Assembly: GCA_030765055.1 (NCBI GenBank)
Contig: CM060953.1
Span: forward strand, 98,084,201-98,148,200
Direction of reading: 5' to 3'
DNA length: 64,000 nucleotides
From: Mantis religiosa
Taxonomy: Eukaryota; Arthropoda; Insecta; Mantodea; Mantidae
The notes beneath the pieces were generated by a model, which was not told the DNA's origin, made no database searches, and saw only the letters and a list, made by a program, of their open reading frames with translations. The position numbers were made by a program, and so were the translations under genes. This document shows, piece by piece, positions 21,268 to 34,185 of this stretch (position 1 is its first letter; each line of letters starts with the position of its first letter).

Positions 21268-24200
21268 TTTTTTAACAATAGCCAAAGAATACGTGCTGGC
21301 ATCATTAGTGAATATCAAAATATTATAAAATTAAGCCAGCTTTGTTCTTTCGATTGTGTCCTAGTTAATATCGCTATTGGTGGAATGAATATATATGTGT
21401 GTTCGATATACTGTGATCCTGACAAGGATATAGAAAATGATCTTAACTTACTGACTCAAATATGTAATACTGTACAAGGGAATCTGCTAATCATTGCGGG
21501 AGACTTTAATTTGAAGCACACTGCTTGGAATAGCCCCTTTACTGATTTCCGTGGAAGAGCAGTGAATGACTTGTAATGTAAACAATCTGTATATTCTAAA
21601 TGAAGGATATACTCCAATTTTTCGAAGATGAAATTCTACAAGCTTTGTTGATATCAGTATGTGTAATTCGCTTATGCTACCATATGTTACTTCATGGAAT
21701 ATAGATGATAATACCCTCTCAGACCATAGCCTTATTACGATAAAACTTAATTTTAATCATACTGTCAACACTAATTTCAACAATAACTCTTTATTACGTT
21801 TATACAGAACTAATAATGTGCTTTGGTCACATTTTCATCTTGCAGTTAAGAAAAATATTGACCTTCTATTAGATGACTTGAAAAAAGTGAACAACCCCAC
21901 ACTCTTGAATGACTTCGTCGATAAGTTAACCAAGTGTATTTCGTTCATCTGTGATTCGCATCTCCCAAAAATAACAACAAAACGCTGTAAAAACCAATGG
22001 TGGAACTCTGAGCTTACAATAATGTGGAAACGAGTGTTAGCGAGTGTTGGAAACGAAGATTCAAACGTGCCAAATGCGAGTTACTGCGAATAAAATATGA
22101 AAAGACTTACATTATGCTAAGAGCTGAATATAAAAAAATGATCTTAAATGCAAAATTCACCAGCTGGAAAACATTCTGTACAGAACAAGTCAATCCATGG
22201 GGCATTGTGTATAAGTATACATGGAATTCAAAAAGCTTAAATAATACTCTAACCACGTTGCAGACTGAAAACGGGTACACTGCTAATGCAATAGAAACTG
22301 CAAATGTATTAGAGAGCAAATTTTTCCCAGATGATACTGAAGATGATGACCACCAAAGAAGGATCCGACATGAGCTGGAAACTGAACCTGATACATCGGA
22401 TGACTTTCCTTTTACTTATCCTGAGGTGGAACGAATAATATTAAAACAAAATGACCGTAAAGCTCCAGGAAATGATGCTTTCAGTGCCAATATAATCAAA
22501 CATGTGCATTATATACATCCAACTCTCATAAGTAACATTTACAATAGATGTCTAGAATTGGTGTGTTCCCAAATCAGTGGAAAATTTCAGTTGTGAAAAT
22601 TATACCCAAAACTCATGTAAATAATAAAATGACTGCTGCTGCTTACAGACCAATAAGCCTGCTACCTCTGCTAGGCAAATGCCTAGAAAAACTTGTAATT
22701 GATTGTGTAGTGTATCATTTACTAAAACACGGCTCAATTAGTGATCTTCAATTTGGTTTTATGGCTCAAAAATCAACTGAAATGGCAATATATAAGGTAG
22801 TAGAATGGATGAAAGATGTATACCTAAATAAACAATCTGGTGTTTTAGTCTCTTTAGATGTAACTGGTGCTTGGTGGCCCAAGATTTTACATCAATTGAA
22901 AACTAAAAAATGCCCAAAAATATTTACAATTTAATCGTGAATTATTTTAGAGATTGCAAATCCTTGCTTACTGTAAGTGGAGAAACCATCACAAAGGAAG
23001 TTACATGCGGCTGCCCCCAAGGATCTGCGTGTAGTCCAGGTTTTTTGGTTATACGTTATGATGATCTGTTACAGCAATAACTACCGTCAGATTGTAGTAT
23101 TTTTGCTTATGCAGATGATGCTTTACTACTTGTTAAATCAAATGATGCTAAAATCCTTGAAGAACTAATGAAGCACTTAAAATAATACACTCATGGGGAA
23201 TTAAAAATAAACTTATGTTTAATCCCTGCAAAACCTTGGCAATGATTGTCACCAGAAGAAGAAAAATGGAGCCCATTACTCTTACCATGAATAACGTCGA
23301 CTTGAAGGTGGTATCTACGGTAAAATGCTTTGGCGTTATACTGGATTGTAAATTAACATTTCGATCACACTTTGATTATATTGCTGAAAGAGCCAGCAAG
23401 CTCCTTGGTGCCCTCGCAACAACAAGACCAACCTGGGGTCTGAATTCTAGTATTCTTAAAATTATATATCAAGGTGCTGTAGTTCCCCTAATTTTGTATG
23501 AGGTATCTGCATTCCAGGATGCTCTTAATAAAAAATGGGCAGTTAAAAAACTTGCACAAATTCAAAAGGGATTCCTCCTTCGCATAATTCGACGATATCG
23601 TACAATCTCCACTGATGCAGCTCAGATTATAGCTAACATCGAACCTTTGGCTCTCACTGGTTTATCAAGAGCAACTATTACGAATTTAAGACATGAATGT
23701 GAATGTGCGTCTTATCTGTCTCACTTAAAACTACAAATCCCGGAGCATGCTACCACAGCAGGACACCTATCAAGTTTTGTAACCTGTTTAAAGGAAATAT
23801 GTAATTTCATGATTATTACATATATACAGACGGTTCGCGTTACCATTTTGAAGATAATGTATCTGCAGTAGGATGTGCTTTTGTTGTTTATGAAAACCAA
23901 ACGGAACTAACTCACTCCATGTTTAAATTGTCACCTGAATGTTCTGTATTCCAGTCGGAGCTCTTAGCAATTAAAGAAGCTATAAAATGGTGTACTGTTA
24001 ATGGGAACAGTGCCCGTATTCTTAGTGATTCACAATCAGCTCTACTCGCTATTAATGATAAATACAACTTAAATTCATTAGCACATGAAATCAGAACCTT
24101 GCTTCAAAACCATCCAGGTCATATTTGCATGGGATGGCTTAAAGGACACAGTGGAATGTTACGTAATGAGAGAGCTGATTCCTTGGCTAAGAAGGCTGCA

Positions 24201-24826
24201 GAATCCAATCTTCCTGTGACATACTCTTTATGTCCTATTTCTACTGTAAGGAGAATAATACATGAACATATTCTTGAAGAATGGAACCAACAATGGCTAA
24301 CAACTCCAAATGGAAGTTTAACAAAAACATTATTTTTCCCTAGTGTATATGACAGAGGAAAATGTGAAACTCTTGTACCAAATTTTGTTTTGACACAATT
24401 TTTAAGTGGACATGGTAAATTTGGTGAATACTTATCACGCTTTCACTTAACATCCAACCCCGAGTGCATGTGTGGTGAAGAACTTCAAACTGTGGTTCAT
24501 CTCCTTTTCTGTTGTCCCATTTTCTGGAGAGAAAGACAAGAACTAATATTCAAGCTAGACTATCTAGGAACTGAATTTTCTGCTCCGCTCACATCTTTGC
24601 TAATGAAGCCACAACAGTATAAGTACTTCATGATGTTTATAAACTTCAGTGTTTAATTGTCTGAAATAGTTTAAATTAATATGCATCAGATTAAAACATA
24701 TTTTCTTCCTTCTAGTATTTAAAATATTTTTGTTAAAATTGTATATTTTTATGTATCAACTCTAACCCTAATATACCACTGTGTAAAATAGGATTCAATA
24801 AATCTGGAGAAATAAAAAAAAAAATG
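21268..24826 (+). mobile_element. Non-LTR retrotransposon (R1/I-type), 5' truncated, in Gypsy-2 gag
   Basis: Flanked by CTTTGG (21262-21267 and 24827-24832) and ending in AATAAAAAAAAAAA. It carries, in order, the C-terminal part of an APE-type endonuclease, RT, RNase H and a CCHC motif. ORF1 and the endonuclease N-terminus are missing, the usual result of incomplete reverse transcription. RT motif FAYADD and the WWPKIL after the second RT block point to the R1/I group. Confidence 0.85.
21283..24656 (+). pseudogene. LINE ORF2: endonuclease, RT, RNase H, zinc motif
   Basis: Endonuclease: 'GNLLIIAGDFNLKHTAWNS' (21479-21533) and 'LSDHSLITIKL' (21717). RT: 'AAYRPISLLPLLGKCLEKL', 'FGFMAQKSTEMAIYKVVEW', 'SLDVTGAWW', 'CGCPQGSACSPGF' and 'FAYADDALLLV' (catalytic pair, about 23103). 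RNase H: 'ILSDSQSALLAI' and 'GWLKGHSGMLRNERADSLAK'. The end has 'CMCGEELQTVVHLLFCC'. At least five stops or shifts, so it is inactive, yet the RNase H to C-terminus stretch (23919-24656) is open for 245 codons. Confidence 0.85.
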
Positions 24827-24832
24827 CTTTGG

Positions 24833-25267
24833 AAACCACCGCTTAGCCGCAGCGTATCGCAGCCAGCTGAAGTCAAAGTTGCAGCAGCCAGGGGAGACGC
24901 TGCAGAGGTTCGCCCTGGCAATCGAGCAGCTGGCAAGTAAAGCCTTAGTTGACCTACCACCAGAATTCGTATCCCGAGAGGCTTCCTACACCTTTGTCGA
25001 CGGGGTATGAGACATGGAGATTCGTCAGCGCCTAATGCTGGCGATTACAAAACTATCCACAAAGCGCTAACGGCAGCATTGAGTATGGAGGTGGCTAAGG
25101 TGACAGCTACCCTGACTTCCAGAACAAGGAGTATCTGCTACACGGGAGACAGAAGACCAGTCGAGGAACGCCGGCGAGGACCTAGTGGCCCGTGTTGTTG
25201 GTGTGGAGAGCCGGGACACATGGAGAGAGATTGCCCACACCAGGCAGAGCAGCCGGAAAACGAGTAA
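24833..25267 (+). pseudogene. Gypsy-2 gag, C-terminal part with zinc knuckle
   Basis: Resumes with 'AAYRSQLKSKLQQPGETLQ' and, after a stop at 25009, an open piece ending in the knuckle CWCGEPGHMERDC (C-x2-C-x4-H-x4-C intact). Confidence 0.78.
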
Positions 25268-25379
25268 GGGCTGTCGTGGCGAGGGGCATGTCGGCGCCAT
25301 CACCACCAAACCCTCGAGTGACACTGCGCGCCGTCAGCCGACAGTTGGATCACAGTCTCATCGCGGACGGTTGGGTGAA

Positions 25380-26429
25380 GGGAGGCCGTGCCGCGTGCTT
25401 GTAGACACCGGGGCAGCTGCGACCATCATCAGACCTGACATGGCCAAGAGTTTGTCATTAAGAAACCCGAGCTGACCATATCGGTTAGAGACGGCATCGG
25501 GTGACACCTTGCATCTGGAGAAGAAGGCTCTACTGAAGTTTACCTTGGGATGGAGTGCCATGCGTCTGTGGGTGTTCGTCGCGAAGGTGGCTGCGGAGGT
25601 GATACTGGGATTGAATGCCCTCAGGAGCCATGAGCCGACGGTCGACGTCCAGGGCGGAACAGAGCTGAGGATGTGCCAACCCGTGGTCAGCATAACCACA
25701 ATCGACAAGACACAGGAGCCGGTGCCGACGCAACACCTGGGGCCCCGGCTGGAAGGCTTACTGGAAAGGGCGGCTGACCACCTGACCGCAGAACAGCTGG
25801 AGAAGGTTCGACAATTGCTGAGACGATACCAGCGCGTCTTCAGCCAAAGTAACAATGACTACGGCCGCACAAACCGAGTGCTTCACCGCATCGACACCGG
25901 AGACGCACGAACTATTCGGCAACCACCTAGACGCGTTCCGCTGGCGAAATAAGTGGCGGTATGGGATATGCTGGAGGACATGAAATCCAGAGGAGTGATT
26001 GAAGAATCTGAGAGCCCTTGGTGTTCCCCTGTAGTTCTGGTGACGAAGAACAGCGAGCTGCACTTCTGCGTGAACTATAGGAAGATGAATGCCGTCACCA
26101 GGAAGAATTGCTTACCCCGGAATGACGACACTCTGGACACGCTGGCTGGTGCACTGTGGTTCTCGACCCTAGACCTGAAGTCGGGTTACTGGCAGGTAGC
26201 TCTGAACCCGAGAGACAAGGAGAAGACGGCATTCTTGACAGGCCAAGGGCTTTGGCAGTTCACAGTTATGTCCTTTGGCCTCTGTAACCCACCAGCTACC
26301 TTCCAATGCCTAATAGAGTCAGTGATGAGAGGGTTGACTTATGACGCCTGCCTGCTATACCTTGACGACATTATCGTCAGTAAGACCTTCGAAGACCATC
26401 TGGAAAACCTGAACAAGGTGCTGCAGTGA
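25380..26429 (+). pseudogene. Gypsy-2 protease and reverse transcriptase
   Basis: Protease active site 'CRVLVDTGAAATIIRPDMA' near 25390. An open stretch 25509-25952 leads to RT ('LRRYQRVFSQSNNDYGRT', 'IDTGDARTIRQPPRR'). RT: 'WCSPVVLVTKNSELHFCVN', 'FSTLDLKSGYWQVALNP', 'FTVMSFGLCNPPATFQ' and 'YLDDIIV', the catalytic D-D. A TAA at 25950 and a stop after 26427 break the frame, but the RT core 25953-26429 is uninterrupted. Confidence 0.88.
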
Positions 26430-27142
26430 CTGCAGGCGACCAATTTGAAGCTGAATGCAAAGAGGTACCAGCTCTTCCTCAAGGGCCACGTAGTCTCAAC
26501 AACCGGAGTGGCCACAGACCCGGAGAAGACTCAGGCCATGAGAGAATGTTTTGGCCAAAGGACAAGAGAAAATTGCGCAGTTTCCTAGGGCTGTGCAGCT
26601 ATTACCGCCGTTTCATAAAGGGCTTCTCCAAAATCGCCAAGCCCCTCACCTGCCTGACGGAGGAACACCGGCCTTATGTTTGGACGGAGGATGCCGAAGG
26701 CGCTTTCCATGAGCTGAAGAAGACACTTTGCAGTACTGTTATTTTGGGATTCCCACAACCAGGTGGCTCCTTCATTATGGACACCGACGCCAGCGACCAT
26801 TGCATTGGAGGTGTCCTATCCCAAGTCCAGGACGGCCATGAGCAGGTGTTAGCTTACTACAACAAGATGCTATCCAAGGCAGAGAAGAACTACTGCGTCA
26901 TCCTGCGAAAGTTACTGGTGGTAGTGAAGACCTTGGAGCACTTCCACGAGTACCTGTACGGTCAGTCATTTCACCTGAGGACTAACCATTCCGCCCTAAC
27001 CTGGCTACTGAGCTTTAGAAACCTGGAAGGCCAGACAGCACGTTGGGTCCAGAGGCTGCAGGAGTACGACTTCACCTCTGAACATTGTAGAGGGAAGAGC
27101 CACGGCAACGCAGACGCCATGTCCCGAAGACCCTGCCCATAA
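26426..27142 (+). pseudogene. Gypsy-2 RT thumb and RNase H
   Basis: 'KRKLRSFLGLCSYYRRFIKG' (RT connection), 'FIMDTDASDHCIGGVLSQ' (RNase H catalytic Asp), 'YYNKMLSKAEKNYCVI', 'TNHSALTWLLSF' and 'HGNADAMSRRPC'. A frame change against RT and a TAA after the last motif mean a separate, dead fragment. Confidence 0.85.
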
Positions 27143-27144
27143 AA

Positions 27145-28505
27145 GTGCGAACCAGTGCACAAGAGTGGAAGAGGAATGTGCTGGTCACGGCAGTGCCTGC
27201 GGACGGCTGGGATACTGCAGGTCTGAGAAGGGAGCAGCTGGCGGACGCAGATTTGCGGCCACTCTTGAGGGAGGCAGGGATAAGACCGGTCTGGGAGGAC
27301 ATCGCACTAAGGAGCGCCACATACAAGTCCGACTGGGCCCAATGGGACTCATTGAAGATCAGAGAGGGCGTGCTCTTCCGGCTATGTGAATCACCTGATG
27401 GGAAGACGCAAAGAGAACATTTGGTACTTCCCCGAAATAAGGTTCCGGAAGTCTTGGAGGAAGTGCACGCCAGTACTTCAGGAGGACACCTGGGAGCAAA
27501 CCGAACAGTTGACAAACTCCGACAGCATTACTACTGACTGAGGCTCCGAGCAGACGCTGAGAGGTGGTGGCGTCAATGTCACGTGTGCGCGCCAGTTTGC
27601 GGAACCCCCCCCCCCTAGGGGCCGGGTTCGCATGCAGCAGTACAACGTCGGAGCGCCGTTCGAACAGATCGCCATAGACATAGCTGGGCCATTTCCAGTA
27701 TCCGACCGGGGCAACAAGTTTCTGAAGGTGGTCGTGGACTACTTCACCAAGTCGCCGGAGGTATATGCCATCCGAACCAGGAGGCGAAGACAATTACGGA
27801 CTGCCTCGTGGAGCAAGTGTTCTGCCATTTTGGGGTTCCGTTAGAGCTCCACAGTGATCAGGGTACCAATTTTGGGTCCAACCTAATGAAGGAGGCACTA
27901 GAAAGACTTGGGGTTAACAAGACCTGCACAACACCTCTACATCCCTAGTCGGGCGGCATGGTCGAAAGGTACGTCAAAACCTTGGAAGAACACCTGACGA
28001 AGGTCGTGGCCAGCCGTCAGCGAGACTGGGACGTCAAGGTGCCACTGTTCTTGCTGGCCTACTGCTGGTCAACACACGACACCATTGGGATGACGCCAGC
28101 CAGCTTAATGTTCGGCCGAGAGTTACGCCTCCCTTGTGTCCTGGCTTTTTGAAGTCCCCCCCCCCCTCCGGACGCAAAACAGCCAGTAACGGAGTATGTA
28201 GAGAACCTGGTGGACCATTTCCACGACATGCATGAGATGGCTCGTCAGTGCATCCTGAAGGCGAGCAACCGCATGAGCACCCGATACGACAGGCAAGCCA
28301 ACAGCGGAGGGTTCCAGGTCTGGTCTGGTTGTACCCGGACATAAGGGACGATGCCCGAAACTTCAACAACCATGGCAAGGACCGTACCGGGTGTTGAAGA
28401 GGATTAGCGACGGAGTCTACTGCATCCAGAAGGTGCCCCGAGGAAAGATGGTGGTACACTTGGATCGTCTGGCCCGTTACGATGGTGCTGTTCGGGACGA
28501 CCAGC
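27145..28505 (+). pseudogene. Gypsy-2 integrase
   Basis: Covers 'SGGHLGANRTVDKLRQHYY' (HH of the zinc finger), 'CHVCAPVCG' (CC), 'IAIDIAGPFPVSDRG' (first Asp), a shifted region with 'LHSDQGTNFGS'-type sequence at about 27850 (second Asp), 'MVERYVKTLEEHL' (Glu) and 'GMTPASLMFGRELRL'. Runs of C at 27608 and 28156 mark indel sites. C-terminal 'RGKMVVHLDRLARYDG' is near 28440. Inactive. Confidence 0.82.
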
Positions 28506-28520
28506 CTGAGGAAGGAGTAG

Positions 28521-28973
28521 TGTGGCGAATCAATTATTACGACTGGTGACGTACATGCTAAAATGGTTCGCGCGGAGCGATAACGCGGCTTGTTCACACA
28601 AAGGAACTGATAAAAATAGCACGCAGATAAAGGTCTGCCGAAACAAACAAACTGAGATAAATGGAAATTTCTAGTGACATCTTGATTGATAGAGATTTTT
28701 CGGTTTCTTGTTTGTTTTAGAACAGTCTAGAAATTATTAATGGAGGTATATATAAGAGATTGTGACATGCCAGCGTGTAGTCGTAAACAGTTGTAAACAG
28801 TGTCGTAATGAGAAAGTGTAATCAGAACAGAATTGTATGAATGCTTTTGTTTGTGGACGGCGACCTAGGAAGATTGTAATTGTGTATGTGAGGTAATCCT
28901 GCTACAAAGTGTATTTCTACATTTTGAATTTCTGCAACTTGGACTTTTAATTCTACGAACCCACAAAGTCACA
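28521..28973 (+). repeat. Gypsy-2 3' LTR
   Basis: TGTGGCGAATC… to …AAAGTCACA. It has indels against the 5' LTR (notably the loss of the GCAAATAAAGAAC stretch), so the element is not recent. Confidence 0.9.
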
Positions 28974-29884
28974 GTATATAAGCAATTTTCAGAATAAATT
29001 TTGGGTTAGGTGTTGTGTCTATTAAGTGCCACCTTTGATATGAATTATACTTTCTGATTTAGCAAATATAATTTCTTTTTTCTTTCTCCATGGCTGATTA
29101 AAAGAAACAGCTGAAAATCAAAATGTTCAGCAGCGAACACCAGATACCGAAAATTATCTGTACTTCTCATTTGTTGCTTTTACACAGTTGCCTTGAAAGA
29201 TATATGCAAGCTAACATCTTTGTCTTTTATTTCTGTTCCCGAAAGCCGCCTGCTCAATTTGCATATTTGTCAGCAGCAATAAGGAAAATGTATTTAGAGT
29301 AATATGTATTTAAAGTTTGATACATATGCAAATTGCATATAAATGCATTACGTATAAATAATGTTCTCTTAACATGTTTGAAAATTATATTTCTTCCAGG
29401 ACCTACAAATATTTATGTATTATTGTGTTATAAATAAAGCAGATTCATTTGTATTTCACTTTCTCCAAAAATAATAATAAACCACTGCATTCTTTCATTT
29501 ATATAAATATACAAAAGTTTTCCAATAATCCAATTATCATAAGATGTAATTTAGATCTTGGAAGTTAAGGTTAAGACTAACTCTCAAATTTGCTGCTTTT
29601 ATTGGAGTTAAATATGTTAGTATGTGGATTTAGGTAAAATCTATGTTCTTTAATTATGTTTTACATCACATTTATGTTAACACTGACTTGTCAACATATG
29701 CTTGACTTGACAACAAGATGCTGGTATTCCAATTTTGTCTTGCAGGTATTCCTGTGCAGTAAACCTATTTGCCTGAGGCAATCACAATATTATTAGCATA
29801 ATGCCATGTTAGTACAAAACCATGTTTTCTAGAAGAATCACTTTATTGAGAAATTGCTGTTCAAGTTTTGATAGTTTTTAAAAT
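28974..29884. other. Spacer, nothing recognised
   Basis: AT-rich, with no open frame of note and no repeat structure visible between Gypsy-2 and the R1-like LINE. Confidence 0.5.
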
Positions 29885-29947
29885 GTAACTTTGATACTAT
29901 TTTTTTTTTATTTTTTTATTATTATTTATTTTAATCTGCGAGCTTAT

Positions 29948-29976
29948 GTCCAGGTGTCTAGAGTCTAAACCTGGAC
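29948..29976 (-). other. 3'-UTR hairpin of the R1-like LINE
   Basis: GTCCAGGT (29948-29955) pairs with ACCTGGAC (29969-29976) over a 13-base loop. A related hairpin with changed stem bases lies at 54326-54352 in another copy's tail, near the poly(A) end, where the element's own RT would bind. Confidence 0.55.
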
Positions 29977-30541
29977 TTATTGTGCTCTTTAATTACAAAT
30001 GATATACATTTAATTAATAAATAAAAGGTTTCTTTTTGCAGACAAAACTTATGCCTACATTAACTAACCTAATGACCACTATCTCCAGTGGCCTTACAAC
30101 TAAATCTAACCTAACAGCAGCCTTATTACTATGTTGCATTTTCTCTTAAATAACTGAATTACAATTACAATTTTAATCTGAATCTGAATAATAAATTATA
30201 CTGGTAGAAGGCTGCTGACTTATTTCTAATATTTTGCGCCTGCAACTGAAGGCTTCCCAACCTTGTATCCTGAAGTAAATTAAATTTTGTTGAAACTCAA
30301 TGTTGATTGGACATCCAGTATTTACTTAACAGTTGTAGGTGTTTTCTGTAGTTATTTCATCTTAGTCCATGGTCCTGGTTACCTTCGACGATCTTTGAGT
30401 GCTTTTTCATGTGTTGTTTGGGTTTCTTGTCCTTCTCCGTAAATTCATATTGATCTCCTTCAAATAAATGTTAATATTAGACGATGTCATCTCTTTATGA
30501 AGGTCCTATAAATGTTGATCCTCTTCCAATAGATGTTAATG

Positions 30542-32460
30542 TTAATTGATGTCATCTGTCTGTGTAAATCCTGTTGATCTCAATTGTATCGGGGTATTAT
30601 CTTGGTGTGTTGTCTCTCCCCTTCTTCTATTCCGTAGTTGTGCTCTGTTCTGGTTGTAGTCTTCCATTTCTAAATTGGATACTAGTTCTGTCTTAATTTC
30701 CAACTGTTTATAATCCTCTTCTTTCCTCACTATATTCCATATTTGTTTGCCTTGTACTTTTGTTCTACCTTCTTGTAGTTTGAATATATATTTACTGCAT
30801 TCAAACAATGAATGCTCTGGGTTGCCTGAAACATTGCAGATATCACAATTGCTATTTTCTTTTTTGCCTATTTGATTGAAGTATATATCATACGGTCCAT
30901 GTCCTGATATGTAATGTATAATTCCCTTCCTCGGTTTCAAGTGTTTCATCCGTAACCTTTCCATGATGTTTGATAATATCTCATAAATTCTCCTTCCTTC
31001 ATCCACATTATTCCACTCTTGTTGCCAATCATTTTAAATTTTATTCCTAATTTCAATTTTAGATTTACATTGTTCGCCAATCAATTCATACACTTTTTTT
31101 TAGGTTCTATTTCTTTAACCAATAATTTGCTGCACGTAATTTGATTATATAATCAACTGGTCATATTCCCATAATTACAAGAAGTCCCATTGTAGATGTC
31201 CTAAATGCTGCTACTCCTCTAATAATTATCTGTCGTTGAGATCTGCGTAATAATGTTATGTACTTCTTGTATTTTAATCTATGTGCCCAGCTACTTGCTC
31301 CATATCCAACAATTCCTATTGTTATGCTTGTGTTATAAATGTTAATTGCCTCTGCAGGTACTCTGAAGTTTTTCTGAACAATTGATGTTAACTTCATCAT
31401 GACTCCTTGAGCTTTGTTGCTTGTATAATCAACATGATTTGAGAAGGTTAGTTTCTCATCCAAGAGTATCCCCAGATATTTATGTTGTTGTCTTGCTATT
31501 GATCGGTTCATGATCTTAATACTGGGATTTCGTTTTAGGCTTCCTTTAAGCAGCATGTATACGGGTTTTGCTGGAGCTATCATTACTTTAACCTCCTGAC
31601 ACCACTTTTGTAGTGTATCTATAACTGTTTTACATTTTTCTTCGATTTGAATTCGGCTATTTCCATCGATTATAATCATTAAGTCGTCTGTGTATGCTAT
31701 AATTTCCGTAGTTTCTGTGAGATTCCCTATTTTCTCAAATATGAGTTCTGTTAAAATATCCCAAAAGACCTGTCCTAATATAGATCCCTGAGGGCAACCT
31801 TTAGTAATATCTTTTGTTAATTTCTTGTGTTTTCCTATCATAGTAGCACTTCGGTCTTTACAGTAATCCTTTAATATTTTATATAGACTATACGGATAAT
31901 CTCTTTGTCTTAGTATACTAAATAGTTCAGGCCACCATAGGTTATCGAATGCGCCGTATATATAAAAAAATACACTTATAACATATTTTTTAAAATTTTC
32001 CTGTACACATAGAAGGGCCTTGTTTATTGCGTCTTCAGTAGATTTTGCCTTCCTGAAACCAAATTGCTTATTGGTCATACCTATCATTACCCTATATTCT
32101 ATAATTCGTTTGAGAATTAAACGTTCTTGTATTTTCCCCATAGTACTGAGTAAGCAGATAGGCCTATAACTTTTCCCATTTTGGGGATGTTTGTCCTTGC
32201 CTTTTTTCAATATCACCACATTTGCTTGCTTCCAACAATATGGATGCTTCCAGATATTAAACAATCATTAAATAGTTTACATAGATGTGGTGCAATTGTC
32301 TCTTCCAAGTTTTGTATTACTTCAAATGGTATACCATCGGGTCCTGGTGCTTTTCCTTTTTTCCCCTCTCTTATGGCCAGTTTTACTTCCATGACATCAA
32401 ATGGATATATAATCCTTGCGCCATGGTATTCCTCGTTAAAAAGATCACGTTTATATATAA
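30542..32460 (-). pseudogene. R1-like LINE ORF2: RT and C-terminal zinc motif
   Basis: Minus strand. 'GKKGKAPGPDGIPFEVIQN' (about 32350) opens the RT, then 'SYRPICLLSTMGKIQERLI', 'KQFGFRKAKSTEDAI', 'YGAFDNLWWPELF', 'GCPQGSILGQVFWDIL' and 'AYTDDLMIII', where the usual YADD is YTDD with both Asp kept. The 367-codon open part (31161-32264) is long for a dead copy. The C-terminus (30542-31006) has 'CDICNVSGNPEHSLFEC'. The WWPELF after GAFDN is typical of the R1 group. Confidence 0.85.
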
Positions 32461-32480
32461 GTATACGTAACTTTGATACT

Positions 32481-33160
32481 CATACATTCAAGTCATATAA
32501 CAAAATGTACTCACATAAGGTAATAATGGCATTTAAATGTAATGATGAGCACAAGTGTACACTGGCTGATAAAAGTATGCATTTAAAATTAATAGTGAGT
32601 CAAACTTAGAAAAATGAGTGATGTATAAATATTTAAATAGTTTGGCTCAGTATTAATTTTAATTAAAGTGCAGTACATCACTGTTTATAGTGCTTCTTCC
32701 TTTATTTCATAGTACTACATATATTTATAGCTCACAGTTGGCATTCAAAGGATTTTCAATCTCTTTAGAAGGCAAATGGACAGAAAAACTAGTACATTTG
32801 GTACTGTCATAGAAAGTAGGAACGATTTGTTGTCTGACATATGTAATAATAAATTGAAACATAGCAAGTGTAAAGCATTATGGTGCAAAGAAAGTGCTGA
32901 ATCTGAAGTGGATGCATAATAGATATTATTACCCATCAATGAAACCAAAGCTGCTATCATAGCAGCAGGCAAGTTGAGAAGAAGGAAAGATGCAACACCT
33001 AGAGAAGCAAAGATACCCATGTAAGTCTGCCCTGGGTATCAGAAGATAATGGTGCTGATTTGTATGTTTGGGTGACAGCTTAAAACATATTCAGCTAAGG
33101 AAAATATTTTTCTACTTGCTAGACATGCTTATATTCACTTGTTCCATGATATTTCAAAAA
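32481..33160. other. Spacer, nothing assigned
   Basis: The minus strand is open for 91 codons at 32745-33020, with hydrophobic character, but I do not recognise it. It may be a worn continuation of the gypsy fragment to its right. Confidence 0.4.
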
Positions 33161-33169
33161 TGACTAGTA

Positions 33170-34057
33170 AAAAACTTATCAGCCATACAGACTTTAAAAC
33201 CAGTGTTGCTTATCAGTGTTTTAAAGTGTTAACTGCCAGAGTATAAATTAAAGGTTGACCTTCAGCTGCAGTTACCCTATTGAGATTGCAATTAGGGAAA
33301 AAGGTCACCATTCCGAGAAAGGAAGCTAGTTGTTTCAGCATATGTGGAGGAGGACAATTACGCACTGCTAACGTTAATGCCTGATCAATATGGATACCAG
33401 CAGGTGAAATTGTATTTCCAAGAAAGAAAATTTGAGGAACAGCAAACGTAATTTTTTTTTGCCTGCCTGTTGCAAAGCCTGAAACACAAGGTGAAGGTGC
33501 TGTAAGTGGGACTCAAAATCCGTAGAGTAAATAACTAAATTGTCAAGATAATTAAAGGAGACCAAAACCTTATCCAACAGACGAGAAAGAATTTGAGCCC
33601 CTTTAGCCAGCCCAAACAGTATTCTGCGAAAATAATAAACATTAAATGGGCGTATAAAAGCAATTAACGGTTTAGAAGCTTCATCAAGAGGAATCTGATT
33701 AAGATCAAGTGTAGTAAAAGCCCGCACATCTTTGAAATAATGTGCTGCATCATGCAAATTTGGCAAAGGCATGGTATATATAAGGATACATTTGTTAACC
33801 TTGCGATGGTTGACAACCAATCGTTAGAACCATCTGGTTTTCCCACCAAACAACATGGACTCGCATAAGAACTTCAATAACATCCTGCTGTAACAATGAA
33901 TCAATTTTCTCACGCAAAATAGCCATTTTGGAGGGGTAAACCTATATGGCGGAGAACGAACAGGTGTAGTATGTTTCAATGAAATAGTATAAGTGTAATC
34001 CTCAACTATGCCCAACCTATCTGTTAAAACATCAGGAAAGGATTGCAAAACGTGCAA
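33170..34057 (-). pseudogene. Gypsy-5 reverse transcriptase (a different gypsy lineage)
   Basis: Minus strand, in several frames: 'DYTYTISLKHTTPVRSPPYR', 'AFTTLDLNQIPLDEAS', 'FNVYYFRRILFGLAKGAQ' and 'FNYLDNLVIYS', where the catalytic YLDD has become YLDN. At the left end 'LKQLASFLGMVTFF' is the RT connection. The fragment then fades near 33170. Loss of the second Asp and at least three frame changes show it is dead. Confidence 0.78.
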
Positions 34058-34185
34058 TTACTGCGAGTGCTCGATGTCGGATAAATGTGCAAAATTCAAC
34101 GGAGTAAGGGTAGGAAAATAAGAAAGAAGAAAAGAGGCAGGAGAACCAAAGGGAAAAGAAAAAGGAAAGGTGTGAAAATCAAAAG

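Larger units (their letters stand above)
19985..28973 (+). mobile_element. Gypsy-2: Ty3/gypsy LTR retrotransposon with a LINE in gag
   Basis: LTRs 19985-20451 and 28521-28973, primer site 20454-20471, gag, protease, RT, RNase H and integrase in order, and a purine tract GAGGAAGGAGTAG before the 3' LTR. The left flank is ATAT (19981-19984); the right flank begins GTATAT, one base off. A 3.56-kb non-LTR retrotransposon splits gag at 21268-24826. Removing it leaves an element of about 5.4 kb, a normal size. All genes have stops or shifts. Confidence 0.92.
29899..32466 (-). mobile_element. R1-like LINE, 5' truncated, 14-bp target duplication
   Basis: Bounded by GTAACTTTGATACT at 29885-29898 and 32467-32480. 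The left end is a T-rich tract (the A-rich tail on the minus strand) and the right end cuts into the region before RT motif 1, so this is a typical truncated insertion on the minus strand. Encodes RT and a C-terminal zinc motif; the 3' UTR has a hairpin at 29948-29976. Confidence 0.9.
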